The notes: generated by a model not told the origin, from the sequence alone. Numbered from the stretch's first letter, positions 1 through 11,800 are shown. The stretch is 64,000 bases of DNA from Palaemon carinicauda (GCF_036898095.1 NC_090731.1:137379345-137443344); one strand, 5' to 3'. A program made the numbers and translations.

Positions 1-974
1 TTTAAGGCAAATTTTCTCTATAACTGAATATGTTAAATTAGCTAATTTTTGTGTTTTTTCTATCATTACCCTTTTTTTAGTTTTAAAGATATTCCTATTA
101 TTGTGGTATCCTACGCGAGATGGTAAGAAGAAGAAGAAGTCCTTAAACGTAAACATACACGGCTTCGCCTACCGCTACTACTTCATTGTCAAGTTTGAAG
201 CCTATTCGAATAATATTAAACAATCCATGTAGGAGTTGGTACTGTTGTCGCCTTGGTCTCAGTAGCTGTACAATAATGTATTGAAAAGGAACGCCTACCT
301 TGCCCTTATATGGTAATTAGTCCCTATAGCTTTACCTAAGCGTAATACCGTTACATTGCCGTAGTATGTAACAAAGATGAAGGAGGTTAATTTCAGCAGG
401 CTTGTTTACCATATTCAAGATTTATGTGTTGTTTCTATAACCTTATGAATGTGATTTCTGACCTATTTTATGTCTTCAAGCAGCTGTTTATCATACCTGT
501 ATTATGTCACACGAACACTGATGGCATTTTGTCAAGACTGTCTTGAGGGAAAGGCCTTTGTGACACTTTTAAGGCTTACAAACAGGCCTGTGCATATTTC
601 ATGGTATGCATTTTGAATACGAAAATCTACCTTTGGGTACAGAGTTTACGGTACTGTATGTTATCCCACTGGGTTAGCAACATCAGTGCACCTAATGCTG
701 TAAACTATACAGTTTATTTAAATGTTACTGTATTTGAAATTTTTAGTTTTTCCTTGTTTCCATTCCTGCTTTTTCAACTAGGGTTGTAGCTTAGCATTTA
801 ATAATAATAATAGTAGTCCACCTCTTTATATTTTGTCCCCTGCCAGCTTCTTGCCATCCAACTTCTAACTTTTATTCATTTAACAAAACTCAAAATCAAT
901 CAATATGTTAGGTTTTATTTCTATTGCCACAGTTCAAATGAATGAACTTAGTCTAATTTAATTAAGCTGCCATA
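1..974. other. Flanking AT-rich DNA without a recognised gene
   Basis: No reading frame here resembles a known protein, and the longest frames are about 60 codons. The only structured piece is the SINE-like tail at 745-815, listed separately. Probably intergenic or intronic host DNA. Confidence 0.5.
745..815 (+). repeat. SINE-like or LINE-like 3' tail, copy 1
   Basis: The segment with core AACTAGGGTTGTAGCTTAGC followed by a run of TAA repeats also occurs at 16078-16190 in the same orientation. There it is longer and ends in a similar (TAA/TGA) tail. A shared core ending in a simple-repeat tail is typical of retroposed SINE or LINE 3' ends. No promoter boxes or target duplication could be defined, so the class is a guess. 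This copy lacks the middle part seen in the second. Confidence 0.45.
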
Positions 975-982
975 GGGTAATG

Positions 983-1128
983 GGTGCCGGTTTAGTACGT
1001 GGCCTACCTTTTTATTCTGGTTTAGTATGTGGCCTACCTGTCTTGTTAGGTTAGGTTAGGCCACATACTAAATAATATAGAATTTCGTAGGCCGTATTCG
1101 AAAGGTAGGCCACATACTAAACCGGCTT
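983..1128. mobile_element. MITE-like inverted-repeat element
   Basis: A 142-bp stem runs from 985 to 1126. The left arm starts GCCGGTTTAGTACGTGGCC and the right arm is its near-perfect reverse complement. A second, inner pair of related arms (about 1019-1040 and 1053-1075) makes the structure nested. The same octamer GGGTAATG lies directly outside both ends (975-982 and 1129-1136), as expected for an 8-bp target-site duplication. An 8-bp duplication fits hAT-type or P-type transposases, but the terminal bases are not a classic hAT end. There is no coding capacity. Confidence 0.5.
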
Positions 1129-1136
1129 GGGTAATG

Positions 1137-1709
1137 TATCATGGAGAAACAATGCAAAAGCTTAAAAGGGGTGTGGGTAAATTCCTACCTATGGTTCTGC
1201 ATTGGTGGTTAACATTGAAACTAATGTTCCTTACTAATGTGATGGAAGGCTCCATTGACTTACTGGGGGCTAAGCCTGTTTTCACCCTGCTTTACTTATG
1301 GTAAGCTGGTCATTAAAGTTCTGGGAAAGGTGATACTTTGATTTCCAGGCAAATACATGAACCATATACTTTTCCTACTCGATATCTTGTTTTTTATGCA
1401 TTTCTGACCGTGATTATTGGGGCAAACCATCCGCTAATAAGTTTTTGGACCCCCTTATATAGGCTAAAGACGATTATGGGGGAGCCCAGTGGAAAAATGG
1501 TATTTTTTGGGTTGGGGAAATGCCAACAAAGGAGTGATTTACACCAATTATAATGGCCAGAAATGCAGATTAAATACCCGATAACCAGTTGGAAAAATAT
1601 ATAGTTCATTATTAGTACCTGAAAATTGAAGTATAATTATCTATGATTCACTTCATGACCTTCTAGTGGTTTTTGCTCTGGCCAGGCTCTCTTTGCTCAC
1701 AAAATTAAC
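1137..1709. other. Stretch without recognised gene, left flank of DIRS I-a
   Basis: I see no gene or repeat relationship here apart from a short phase that is open on both strands (about 1394-1609), which looks like chance. The last bases before the DIRS start are ATTAAC. Confidence 0.4.
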
Positions 1710-1905
1710 TTGTTCCGTAACTGACATACAAACCACGTTATTTAAGAGGGGTTATTACTTTCGGCGTAGCTGATATGACGAGCCATTAGAATTTTAACGA
1801 GGGTTTACTACTCCCCACTCCCCCCCCCCTTCAAACACACCTGTACTTGAGCCCACTTTGCTCTCGGCTCGGGTGGTAGTCAGACGTGTCCGCTCTCACC
1901 CTCGC
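1710..1905 (+). repeat. Left ITR of DIRS I-a
   Basis: It matches the reverse complement of 15855-16073 and the left ITR of copy I-b at 17718-17912. Compared with its right partner it lacks about 40 bp of the C/G-rich middle. A pyrimidine tract ending in CTACAG follows at about 1930-1948, and I-b has the same in this place. It looks like a splice acceptor in the leader. Confidence 0.75.
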
Positions 1906-1973
1906 CTCTCTGACAGCCATTAATGCTTTTTGCTTTTTCTTCTACAGGTGTGTTTGAAGTTGTCCTCTGTTAT

Positions 1974-2414
1974 CATGCGCAAGTGTCCTGGATTACCCGA
2001 CCGCCCTTGTGGTACGTTTATGTCGACGGTTGATACGAACCCTCACACCCTTTGTCCTAATTGTAGGGGCCAACGGTGTGATAGAACTAATAAGTGTGGT
2101 GAGTGTAGGGAGTGGTCTACCTCCCAGTGGGAGAGGTTTTCTCGGCGATGGAAGAAGAAGTCCAAGCGGGATATTTTTCCTTCGAAGGTTTCTTTGAAAG
2201 GGGAAAATCCCAAAGACTCTTCGTCCGTTGCCCAAACCTCCTCCGAAGTTCCCGCTTGATCGGTTTCTTCCGAGAAACTGTCAAGTGGTAGCTTAGGCCA
2301 TAGTTCTGTTTCCCGACCTCGGGGTTTGGGAGAGAGAGTTGCCTCCCATAGCGAGGCAGCTCCTCCTCCTCCCCCGGGGGGAGGATTTAGATATTAATTT
2401 GTGTACTAATGATT
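1974..2414 (+). pseudogene. DIRS I-a gag, N-terminal part
   Basis: The ATG at 1974 opens a gag-like protein whose first 45 residues hold a cysteine-rich motif. Its pattern is PHT-x-C-x2-C-R-G-x2-C-x5-C-x2-C, the same spacing as in I-b and in family II gag. It is probably a zinc-binding fold; in DIRS elements the first protein is thought to package the RNA. The frame stops at 2257-2259. Its homologue in I-b continues with a Pro-rich stretch and then the segment found here after the II-a insertion, from 8858. So this is the 5' half of one broken gene. The start is supported by the matching ATG in I-b. Confidence 0.7.
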
Positions 2415-2600
2415 TTTTTAAATATTTAACTTAGCCGGTAAATATATAATAGCTGCAACTCTGCGGCTCGACAGAAAACACACTCAAAAAACTCGCGAGC
2501 GATCGCTATGAAGGTTGCGGGTGTGCCCACCAGCGCCAACTGTCGGCCAGATACCACTCTTGCATGTAAACAAACCCTTCAATTCTTCTCTGTCGACGTT
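2415..2600 (+). repeat. Left ITR of DIRS II-a
   Basis: It is the reverse complement of the segment near 8655-8857 over most of its length. The shared part includes the block around GTTGGCGCTGGTGGGCACAC (as read in the right copy). Bases 2415-2470 recur, inverted, in the ICR. Confidence 0.85.
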
Positions 2601-2790
2601 GACGACAAGACGTATTCATACTCGCTGTAGAACCTGGAGTTTTCTTAACATATTTGGTGAAGTACTTCATTTTGGTTTGAGCTTTCGCAGTACAGGTGTT
2701 TTATCTTCAACTTAAATCTTGAACTCGTTTTTGGATAGATTTAATTTTTGATGACTTTGGATTGTTTTTTGGACTTTCCTTGACTTTTAA

Positions 2791-3858
2791 ATGGCCGACC
2801 CTTCCCTTCCCTCAGTACGGAAGTGTGTTTAGGCTTTTAGCAATTATCTTATCACGTTATAAATTAATTATAGATTTTCCTCTATATATTTTATATCTCA
2901 ACCGCCTTTATTAGGCCTCTTCGATTAGCTTTCCATTTATAATAAACATCAAAATAAATTTTAATGATTTGTTTATATGCGACCTTTCCTGAGAGTAGGC
3001 GGTCCTAACTTGGAAACCGAAGTTAAACAACGTTGAGCCCTTTTCAATCGTAAATAACTTTTACAGAGCTAATGATTTAAAACTTATTAAATGAAATATT
3101 TTTAGTAAATATTTTATGATAGTTTTTTTCTTTGAATAGTCTTCGTACTGTTTCAAAGATGAACTAACGTTTAGTTTATTTATGCTACGCAGTTTGCGCT
3201 CTATCGTTACGATAGAGAGAGAGAGTATCACGGTTTCACTTTGCAGAAAGAGTAAATCGATTCTGACGTTTTGTTCTTTTTTCTTTCAAAGCTTAAATGT
3301 TATAAAGACTATTTTAAAGGAACTTTTAATTGAAAAACCTTTCAGTTTTTTCCTTTGGTCAAATATCCTGTTTATTGACGAAAGGTAAGTGGGCTCTTCT
3401 CTTCGGTGCGAAATCAAGAGAGAGAGAGAGAGAGAGATAGAGACGGAGAGAGAGAGAGGAGAGAGAACGTTCCGATCTTTATCTCGTCCCAAGCGAGTAA
3501 CGTTGTTCTCGAGTTACTCTCGTCCCTAGTCTCTGTACGGGGAGAAAGGATAAAACGTTTTTAGTTTTTTATTCTCGTCCCAAGGCACTGTACGGTGAGA
3601 GATTGAAAACGTAGTTTTGAATGAACTAGTGTTTAGTCTCTTCCCCAGCCACTGATTTTTTTATCTTAAAATATGTTTACTGTTTTTTGCTGGTATTAAT
3701 GTGCTTACATTATACGACTGATTTCGCAATTACAACCTTTTGATGAGGGTAGAATTGCGTGCTTCAGGTAGAAATCAGTTTTATTCATACTTAATGTGAA
3801 TTGTTAAAAAATTCGATTTCAGTGAAATAAGTGCAAAACAGAAAATCGTAGTGATAAA
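2791..3858 (+). other. Family II gag start followed by an AT-rich non-coding block
   Basis: An ATG at 2791 (M-A-D-P-S-L) matches the start of the intact gag of II-b, but the frame stops after about 13 codons. In its place about 1 kb of AT-rich sequence runs to 3858, where gag homology resumes. II-c carries a related block at 47660-48540, so the block belongs to a subfamily and is not a private insertion. In II-b this place holds about 400 bp of coding sequence with the cysteine motif. The block could be an intron or a replacement. No protein similarity is visible in it. Confidence 0.55.
3417..3468. repeat. GA microsatellite
   Basis: An interrupted run of AG dinucleotides inside the AT-rich block of II-a. 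II-c has a GA run at the equivalent place (48207-48238), so it was inherited from their common ancestor. Confidence 0.9.
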
Positions 3859-5595
3859 GTGATATTGCGCAAAGTGTTATTAGTGTTGCGACCGAGGGTT
3901 CGTCTGTTCGTGCCTGTCGTTCGCCTAGTCCGGGACCTCTTGCAAGCTCCCAAGCCCAGGGGAGAAGTAATGTCGTACGACTTATGGGTTCGAGAGGCCT
4001 TGATCAGCGAACAGACGTTCCCTCTATGGTATCAGGTGTATCTTACCAAGATTACCCCTACCATAAGGCGAGAGAGACGATTTTCTCCTCGTCATCCGAA
4101 GGCTTTTCGCATAAGAAACCGTGGAACAAGGTTTCGAGGCCCTTTAAGCGAAAGTCAGTCCTTTCAGGACAGGTCCAGCGTCCTGGTTTTAACTATTAGG
4201 ACAGCTCTGACCCTATGCAGTCATCGGAAGACTGCTCGCCGCCTAACAAAAGCGTAACACAGACTCCGAGAGTCTTTTTGTAGGCAAGGTTTTGCGGTCA
4301 CAGACGTTACCCTCGTCTCTTACCGCAACCATTCCCGTTGATCCTAAATGGGTTGTACGGCAAGACATGCAGAATAAGCTTGCCTCCCTTATGGAAGACT
4401 ATTCTGCCGATAAGTCCGTTGAGCCTAGCCGTTTATCTCATCGAGATCCTGGCCTTCAGCCACCCTAACGTTCCTTTGTGCGTCCTGTTGACGTTGGCGT
4501 AGCCAAGTCACGTCAGTCAGGTTGTTTAGAACCACACTCGATGCGGTCTCGTGTGGATTTTCAGCCACATTTGGACGTTAAGCCACTTGCTGATGCTCCT
4601 GTTGACGTTCAGGACGTTCGCCAACAATCGGAGTTGACTTGTTTTGACGCTGAGCGTCAACCTCCGCATTCTAGAGTTGTTTTGACTGCTCAGTCTAGGC
4701 GGTCAAAGCAGTCTCGAGTGGACGCTGTGCGTCCTCACGCACCTGTTGTTGTTGACAGTTCACAGACTGTCAAGCAGTTACATGACGTTGCGTCCTGGTC
4801 CGCTACTAATGCACCAGTGCGTGTGGACTCTGCTTGTAAAGCATTGCCACCACGGTAGGTCTCTCCCTTGCTTGAGACTCGGCTATTGTCGGACAAGGTT
4901 CCTTCAGATGAGGAAGTTGCTGTTCCCCTCCTACTGATATTCCCTTGAGGACTCTGTCAGACGGAGAGGAGCCTAAAGCTGCTTAGCCCTCTATGGACTT
5001 TAAATAAATCATGCTGATTTTTAAGGATCTTTGTCCGGATCTTTTTGTAACTGCTGCTCCTCGTTCGCCTAAACGTCAGAGCTTACACTAGGCCTAGCTA
5101 CTTCGAAGCCGTTGTTTTATAAGCTAGTGCTCTCTCGCTCTTCTAAGAGAGCTTTACGTTTGCTAGGCGACTGGTTTATCACCAGGAGGAGTTTGGGGGA
5201 GACAGCCTTTGCTTTCCCTTCTTCTAAACTGGCTTATAGAGCGAGAGTCTGATATGACACGAGAGAAGTTCTCGGCTTGGGAGTTCCTGCCTCTGCCCAG
5301 ATAGACTTCTCAAACCTCATAGACTCTCCCTGGCGCCTGGCCATGAGACGCTCCAAGATTTTACAGGCCGACTTCACAGCTATTTTCGAGCCTTTGAAGT
5401 TTTGCTGTACAATTATGTCATGCATAAACAAGGCTCTCAGGGATGGCTCCAATGATCTGACAGCCACGTTCTCTGCAGGAACAAGTCCCTCAGGGATGGC
5501 TCCAATGATTTGGCAGCCATGTTCACTGCAGGAGTACGTAAGAGGCAAGTGCGCTCAATGTGTTCATTGTCAAGACAAACTTCACGATGAAGTCT
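3859..5595 (+). pseudogene. DIRS II-a gag remnant
   Basis: Homology to the intact II-b gag resumes near 3880 (the stretch coding P-G-P-L-A-S-S-Q-A-Q-G) and is followed through several frame changes to about 5540. The Pro/Gln-rich middle is decayed. Near the end a 53-bp tandem duplication (5436-5488 and 5489-5541) repeats the sequence for R-D-G-S-N-D-L. After it, about 660 bp present in II-b (gag tail and RT beginning) are missing. Not translatable as one protein. Confidence 0.65.
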
Positions 5596-5945
5596 ACCAG
5601 GCTGTCTTGACAGCATTTATGGAAGGCGACTGGATGGTCTCTCTCGACCTTCAGGAGGCATACTTCCACATTCCTATACACCCAGATTCCCAACCGTTTC
5701 TGAGGTTTGTTTACAGGAATGTGGGGTACCAGTTTCGAGCCCTGTGCTTTGGCCTCAGTCCTGCGCCTCTCGTGTTTACGAGGCTCATGAGGAATGTGGC
5801 AAAATCCCTCCATCTATTGGGGATCCGAGCCTCCCTGTACTTGGACGACTGGCTTCTCAGAGCATCGTCCAGTCTTCGCTGTCTGCAGGATCTACATTGG
5901 ACGTTGAGTCTGGCCAGGGAGTTGGGACTTTTGGTCAACCTATAA
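5596..5945 (+). pseudogene. DIRS II-a reverse transcriptase remnant
   Basis: The frame reads D-W-M-V-S-L-D-L-Q-E-A-Y-F, the RT motif with the first catalytic Asp. It continues through C-F-G-L-S to Y-L-D-D-W, the active-site loop in the form used by families I and II here. The amino-terminal motifs were lost with the deletion upstream, and the frame stops just after L-V-N-L. Non-functional, but the family assignment is clear. Confidence 0.8.
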
Positions 5946-6957
5946 GTCCCAACTGATCCCATCCCAGATTATTCTATATTTGGGGATGGAGATTCGCAGT
6001 CAAGCCCTGCTCGAAGTCCAACTAATGCTGAAACGAAACGTTTATTCAGTCAGGAGTTGGAACAGTCTCGTAGGGACTCTCTCATCCCTGGAGCAGTTTG
6101 TCTCACTAGGGAGACTACACCTTCTGCCTCTCCGGTTCCATCTAGCCTCTCACTGGAACTAGGACAAGACATTAGAGACGGTATCATTCCCAGTCTCCGA
6201 ACTAGTAAAGGCATGCCTGAAATGGTGGGACAGCAATATCAGTCTGAGAGAGGGACTATCCTTAGCAGTCAAGAACCCAAACCACGTGTTGTCCTCAGAC
6301 GCGTCGGATTTGGGTTGGGGTGCGACCCTGGACGGTCGGGAATGCTCGGGTCTGTGGACCTCAAGTCAGAAGAGCATGCACATCAACGGCAAGGAGCTAT
6401 TAGCAGTCCACTTGGCCTTGATGATATTAGAAAGCTTCTTCGAAACTTAGTGGTAGAGGCAACTCAGACAACACCACAACTTTGGCGTACATCTCCAAGC
6501 AAGAAGGCACACACTCCTTCACGCTGCTCGAGATCGCAAGGGACCTTCTCTTATGGTCAAGAATTCGAGGCATCTCCCTGTTGACGAGATTCATCCAGGG
6601 GGACTTGAACGTCTTGGCAGACTGTCTCAGTCGGAGGGGTCAGGTGATACCCACGGAATGGATCCTCCACAAGGACGTGGGCAAGAGTCTTTGGGCTACT
6701 TGGGGTCAACCCACCATAGACCTCTTTGCCTCCTCGTTGACCAAAAGGTTACCAATCTATTGCTCTCCAGTCCTAGATACAGAAGCAATCTACATAGACG
6801 CGTTTCTACTGGATTGATCTTTTCTGGACTTATATGCATTCCCACCATTCAAGATAGTCAACAAGGTACTGCAGAAGTTCGCCTCTCACGAAGGGACAAG
6901 GTTGACGTTGGTTGCTACCCTCTGGCCCGCGAGAGAGTGGTTCACCGAGGTACTTCA
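5946..6957 (+). pseudogene. DIRS II-a RT connection and RNase H remnant
   Basis: The RT connection and RNase H follow in shifting frames. A piece around 6297-6420 reads S-S-D-A-S-D-L-G-W-G-A and later K-E-L-L-A-V-H, the first two catalytic acids. The piece 6482-6817 reads A-Y-I-S-K-Q, then L-A-D-C-L-S-R with the last catalytic Asp, and continues W-G-Q-P-T-I-D-L-F-A, the conserved tail seen in all family I and II copies. Frameshifts between the pieces make it dead. Confidence 0.7.
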
Positions 6958-8095
6958 ATGGCTGGTAGACTTTCCAAGAAGTCTTCCTCTAACGGTAGAT
7001 CTGTTACGTCAGCCCCACGTAAAGAATGTCCATCAAAGCCTCCCCGCTCTTCGTCTGACTTCCTTCAGACTATCGAAAGACTCTCAAGAGCTAGAGGCTT
7101 TTCGAAGGAGGCAGCCAGTGCGATTGCAAGAGCTAGGAGAGCTTCTACCATTAGAGTATACCAGTCGAAGTGGGAAGTCTTTCGAGACTGGTGCAAGTCA
7201 GCATCTGTGTCCTCGTCCAGTACCTCTGTAGCCCAAATCGCAGATTTTCTTTTACATCTGAGAAAGGTTCACTCCCTTTCAGCTCCCACGATTAAGGGCT
7301 ACAGGAGCATGTTGGCTTCGGTCTTTCGACATAGAGGCTTAGATCTTTCCAACAATAAAGATCTCCAAGATCTCCTTAAGTCTTTCGAGACCTCTAAGGA
7401 ACGTCGTTTGGCAACTCCTGGATGGAACTTAGACGTGGTCCTAAGGTTCCTCATGTCAGACAGGTTTGAGCCATTACATTCAGCCTCCCTGAAGGATCTC
7501 ACCCTCAAGACACTTTTCCTAGTGTGCTTGGCTTCGGCTAAAAGGGTCAGTGAACTTCATGCCTTCAGTAAGAACATCGGCTTTTCTACAGGAAAAAGCC
7601 ACTTGTTCACTTCAACTTGGTTTCCTGGCCAAAAATGAACTGCCTTCTCGTCCTTGGCCTAAATCTTTTGATATTCATTGCTTATCAGAGATCGTAGGCA
7701 ACGAACTGGAAAGAGTATTATGTCCTGTTAGAGCTCTTAAGTTCGATTTAGCTCGTACTAAGTCATTACGAGGGAAATCTGAGGCATTATGGTGCTCAGT
7801 TAAGAAACCTTCATTGCCTATGTCAAAGAATGCTTTGTCATATTTTATCAGATTTTTTTTAATACGAGAAGCTCATTCTCACTTGAATGAGAAAGACCGA
7901 TGTTTGCTTAAGGTTAAGACGCACGAAGTTAGAGATATAGCATCCTCCGTGGCCTTCAAGCAAAATAAATCTCTGCAAAGTATTATGGACGCGACTTTCA
8001 GTGTTCGCGTCATTTTACTTAAAAGATGTCCAGACTCTTTACGAGGACTGCTACACACTGGGTCCATTCGTTGCAGCGAGTGCAGTAGTGGGTGA
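6958..8095 (+). pseudogene. DIRS II-a tyrosine recombinase remnant
   Basis: From the ATG at 6958 the frame reads the Ser-rich lead-in and then the SAM-like core-binding domain (A-P-T-I-K-G-Y-R-S-M-L). It goes on into the catalytic domain with the first Arg in A-S-A-K-R-V-S-E-L-H. A frameshift near 7595 moves it to another frame, which carries T-H-E-V-R, the H-x-x-R box. A second shift near 8000 removes the region of the nucleophile Tyr from the frame. In active family members this enzyme integrates the circular DNA copy. Confidence 0.8.
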
Positions 8096-8857
8096 GGGTT
8101 CTACCACTACACTTCCCTAATTCCAATATTCTTTTAATCTGTCTCTTGAAATGTTTTTTAATATTGTTTTATGGGTTGTTCGGAAGGCTAAGAAGCCTTT
8201 CGCATCCTGGTTGATTTGGCGGGTGGTCAAAGTCATTTCTTGAGAGCGCCCAGATTAGGGGTTTGATGAGGTCCTGTTGTATGGGTTGCAACCCTTGATA
8301 CTTCAGCTCCTGGGAGTCTTTCAGCATCCTAAGAGGATCGCTGGGCTCCGTGAGGAAGACAGACTTACAAGGCAGAGTAATCGTCTAAGTCAACTTCCTT
8401 ACCAGGTACCTATATATTTTGGTTTTGTTATATTGATAACTGTCAAAATGAAAAAACTCTTAGCTTATACGCTGTAAACTTAATTAACTCTGGTCTCTAC
8501 CCACCGCCTTGGGTGTGAATCAGCTATTATATATTTACCGGCTAAGTTAAATATTTAAAAATGATATTTTAATTATAAAATAAATTTTTGAATATACTTA
8601 CCCGGTGAATATATAAATTAAATGACCCTCCCTTCCTCCCCAATAGAGACGCAGCGGGACGAGAAGAATTGAAGGGTTTGTTTACATGCAAGAGTGGTTT
8701 CTGGCCGACAGTTGGCGCTGGTGGGCACACCCGCAACCTTCATAGCGATCGCTCGCGAGTTTTTTGAGTGTGTTTTCTGTCGAGCCGCAGAGTTGCAGCT
8801 ATTATATATTCACCGGGTAAGTATATTCAAAAATTTATTTTATAATTAAAATATCAT
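8096..8857 (+). repeat. 3' untranslated part, ICR (8521-8617) and right ITR (8655-8857) of DIRS II-a
   Basis: After the recombinase come about 420 bp of non-coding sequence shared with II-b and II-c. Next is the ICR, in which the reverse complement of the left end (to the T-run) is followed at once by that of the right end. The right ITR then mirrors 2415-2600. Confidence 0.85.
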
Positions 8858-11800
8858 ATTTCAGCTTTTGTCTTCCTTGGGGTTTGAGGGTTCGCCCTTC
8901 AAGAAAGCCTTGTCTGACATGATCCGGTTGGGGGCCGCTGTCAAACAATCGCCGATTTTGGCAGAGGTTGATCCTCTGTCTATCGTCGACGTTGTGGTGG
9001 CAGGGGCTTCTGATGCGGTATATCCGACCTCTGCACCTGATCAACCTGCTGTAGCTGAAGGCTTAGTTTCTCCCTCTGCTTAACCTTCGAGGCAGGAACT
9101 AAGTCCAACAGTCTCTCCTGCCGGTGATTCTCCCCCTCGGGGGAGTTCATTCACAGAGACTCCTTTGGAGGACTGCTGACGGTCAGCTCGCTGACCCTAC
9201 GGCCCCCCAGAGGGCGCATACGGCGTACAGTAAAGCTCGCCTTCCTCTTCGCCGGAGAGGCCTTCCTTCACCTCACAAGGGTGTGAGGAGGCGCCTCTTC
9301 GGTTCATCATCTCCGCCGCTGAGGAGCCTCGTCATCGTCTCCGACTGTCCCAGCTACAACCCTGGACCTCTCTGCGAATCGTTCGCGATCCCCTTCGGTG
9401 GAAGGTCGTCCTTACAAAGGACATGTCGACCTTCCACCCGTCAGACCTGCTGGCCTGCCGTCGCCGTTCCTGGCTGCTGATGCGCTGTGGGCGCCGACAC
9501 ATCCTGTTGTTGTGAGATAGGCAACGGCCCCTTCGGGGCAACAAGGGCGTATGCGCAAGTTGGCGCATACGTCCCTTATGCTCCAGCGCTCATCTGCTGC
9601 CTACGATGCTCCTGCTAAAGCGTGCCAGCGCTCACCTGCGCGCCTTCAACCTTCTGCGCGCCTTCAACCTTCTGCGCGCCATGCACGCCATCGTTCTCCT
9701 GCGCGCCAGCGCTCGCCTGTGCGCTAACGATCTCCTGCGCGCGCAGTCTCCCAGTCGCGCTCACGCCCATCTCCCCAGCCTGATGTGCGCACACATGCGC
9801 GCCCACGCGCAAGAGATGTCTCTCCTGCGCGCGCCCAACGGTATCATCGCCCGCACGGGCTCTTCAGCCTTACCCTGCGCTGGCGCGCGCGAACATTCAT
9901 TCTCGCGTGCACCCTCGCCATCGCCCTCGCGCGCGACCCCGGGTATTCCCCATCGCGCGAGCCGCAGCGCGATCACCAATACAGTACCCTCCCACTCGCG
10001 AGGCTGCAAGACAACGCGCGTGAAGGTCGTCATCGCCATATCCCCCCCCCCTCCCCCCCGCAAGCGCAGAACAGCGCGCTCGCCGGCAGGGGGGAAGGTT
10101 ACAGAAAGGTCCAGGGACATTTCTTCTCCATCATCCTCTTCTTTTCAGGTGAACCCCCCCTTTGGTAACTCCTCCCAGGGATCGGTCGATCCCTTTCCCT
10201 CCAGAGGGAGTATCTGACAGTGCAGCCATCAGCCAGCAGCCTTGGTTTGGGACACTGGTCAGAGGAGTCGTGCAGGCATTTAAGCCTGTTCTCTCTGACC
10301 TGGGCCACAAATCCTTGGCAGCTTCTGCTCCCCTGAAGAGAAAAAGAGGAGTTTCAAACGTGGTAACTTCTCCGAGAGTAAAGCTGACTCCTCGGAAGTC
10401 CTTGAGGCAGGCCTCCTCACCCCCCCAGACTTTTTCTCCCTCCCCTTCGGAAGAAGACTTCCCGTCCTCAGGGGATTCACGTGAGGTGAGGCATTCCCCC
10501 ATCATACCAATGAGGGAAACCCCACCTCGCGTTGGAAAGTCTTCTCGGGTAGGGGTGGAGAAGAGCCTACCCCCGTCGTTGTTGGAGTCTTGCATCCCTT
10601 CCAGGAGGGAGTCGAAGGACTCCAAGACTTCATCAAGACTTAGACCGGAGCCAGCCAGTCACTCGGAGAACGTCCGCGAGTCCCCCCAAGAAGAGCCTTT
10701 GGGGACAGGAGACTTCGCTGCTAGTCCTTCAGGAGGAGAGCTGCAGGAGTCAGAACATGCGTTCTGGCAGGTTCTGACCTTATGAGGAATCTCAATGGGT
10801 TTGCTGACCCAGAGATTCCTCCTCGTGAGGGCAAAGACACGGTCTTGGACACTGGTCAGAGGAGTCGTGCAGGCATTTAAGCCTGTTCTCTCTGACCTGG
10901 GCCACAAATCCTTGGCAGCTTCTGCTCCCCTGAAGAGAAAAAGAGGAGTTTCAAACGTGGTAACTTCTCCGAGAGTAAAGCTGACTCCTCGGAAGTCCTT
11001 GAGGCAGGCCTCCTCACCCCCCCAGACTTTTTCTCCCTCCCCTTCGGAAGAAGACTTCCCGTCCTCAGGGGATTCACGTGAGGTGAGGCATTCCCCCATC
11101 ATACCAATGAGGGAAACCCCACCTCGCGTTGGAAAGTCTTCTCGGGTAGGGGTGGAGAAGAGCCTACCCCCGTCGTTGTTGGAGTCTTGCATCCCTTCCA
11201 GGAGGGAGTCGAAGGACTCCAAGACTTCATCAAGACTTAGACCGGAGCCAGCCAGTCACTCGGAGAACGTCCGCGAGTCCCCCCAAGAAGAGCCTTTGGG
11301 GACAGGAGACTTCGCTGCTAGTCCTTCAGGAGGAGAGCTGCAGGAGTCAGAACATGCGTTCTGGCAGGTTCTGACCTTATGAGGAATCTCAATGGGTTTG
11401 CTGACCCAGAGATTCCTCCTCGTGAGGGCAAAGACACGGTCTTGGACCGAGTCTTTGGGACTCAAAAACCCTCGAAGGCCAGTGCGGCTTTGCCCTGGTC
11501 TCAAGGGGTCAAGAGTGCCAGAGACAAGATCGAAGTCCAGCTCTCCGAGCTTGCTTCCTCCAGCCAATCCAGCACCAGAAACAAGCTCCTCCCACCTCCT
11601 CGTGTCCAACAGAGGAGGTACTTCGACATCGTAGAGGAGACTTGTTTGTCTCTTCCTCTTCACCATTCGTTGGAAGAGCTTACCAGGGGAGTCCCTCTTG
11701 AGAGACTCTCCAACCGGCAGGTCTCGATCTCGGCAACGGAGATCCAAAGCCAGGAGAAGGTGGCGAAATGTGCCATGCAGGCCACTTCGTGACTGGATAT

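Larger units (their letters stand above)
2415..8857 (+). mobile_element. DIRS family II element, copy a, inserted in DIRS I-a gag
   Basis: The element runs from a T-run followed by AAATATTTAACTTAGCC to the right end ATATCAT. The ICR at 8521-8617 is the reverse complement of the left end joined to that of the right end. Order: left ITR, leader, gag, RT, RNase H, tyrosine recombinase, 3' untranslated part, ICR, right ITR. Removing it joins flanks that align with the uninterrupted gag of I-b around 18460-18485. It is the most decayed family II copy. It has a roughly 660-bp deletion between gag and RT and many frameshifts. Confidence 0.85.

Noticed and set aside
1800..1860. C-run and G-run as a regulatory site
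   Set aside because: It is part of the variable C/G-rich middle of the family I ITR and differs between copies.
9600..10200. Long frames in the GC-rich gag repeat region of I-a
   Set aside because: Several phases are open on both strands because of the repeat composition; only the phase matching I-b is meaningful.
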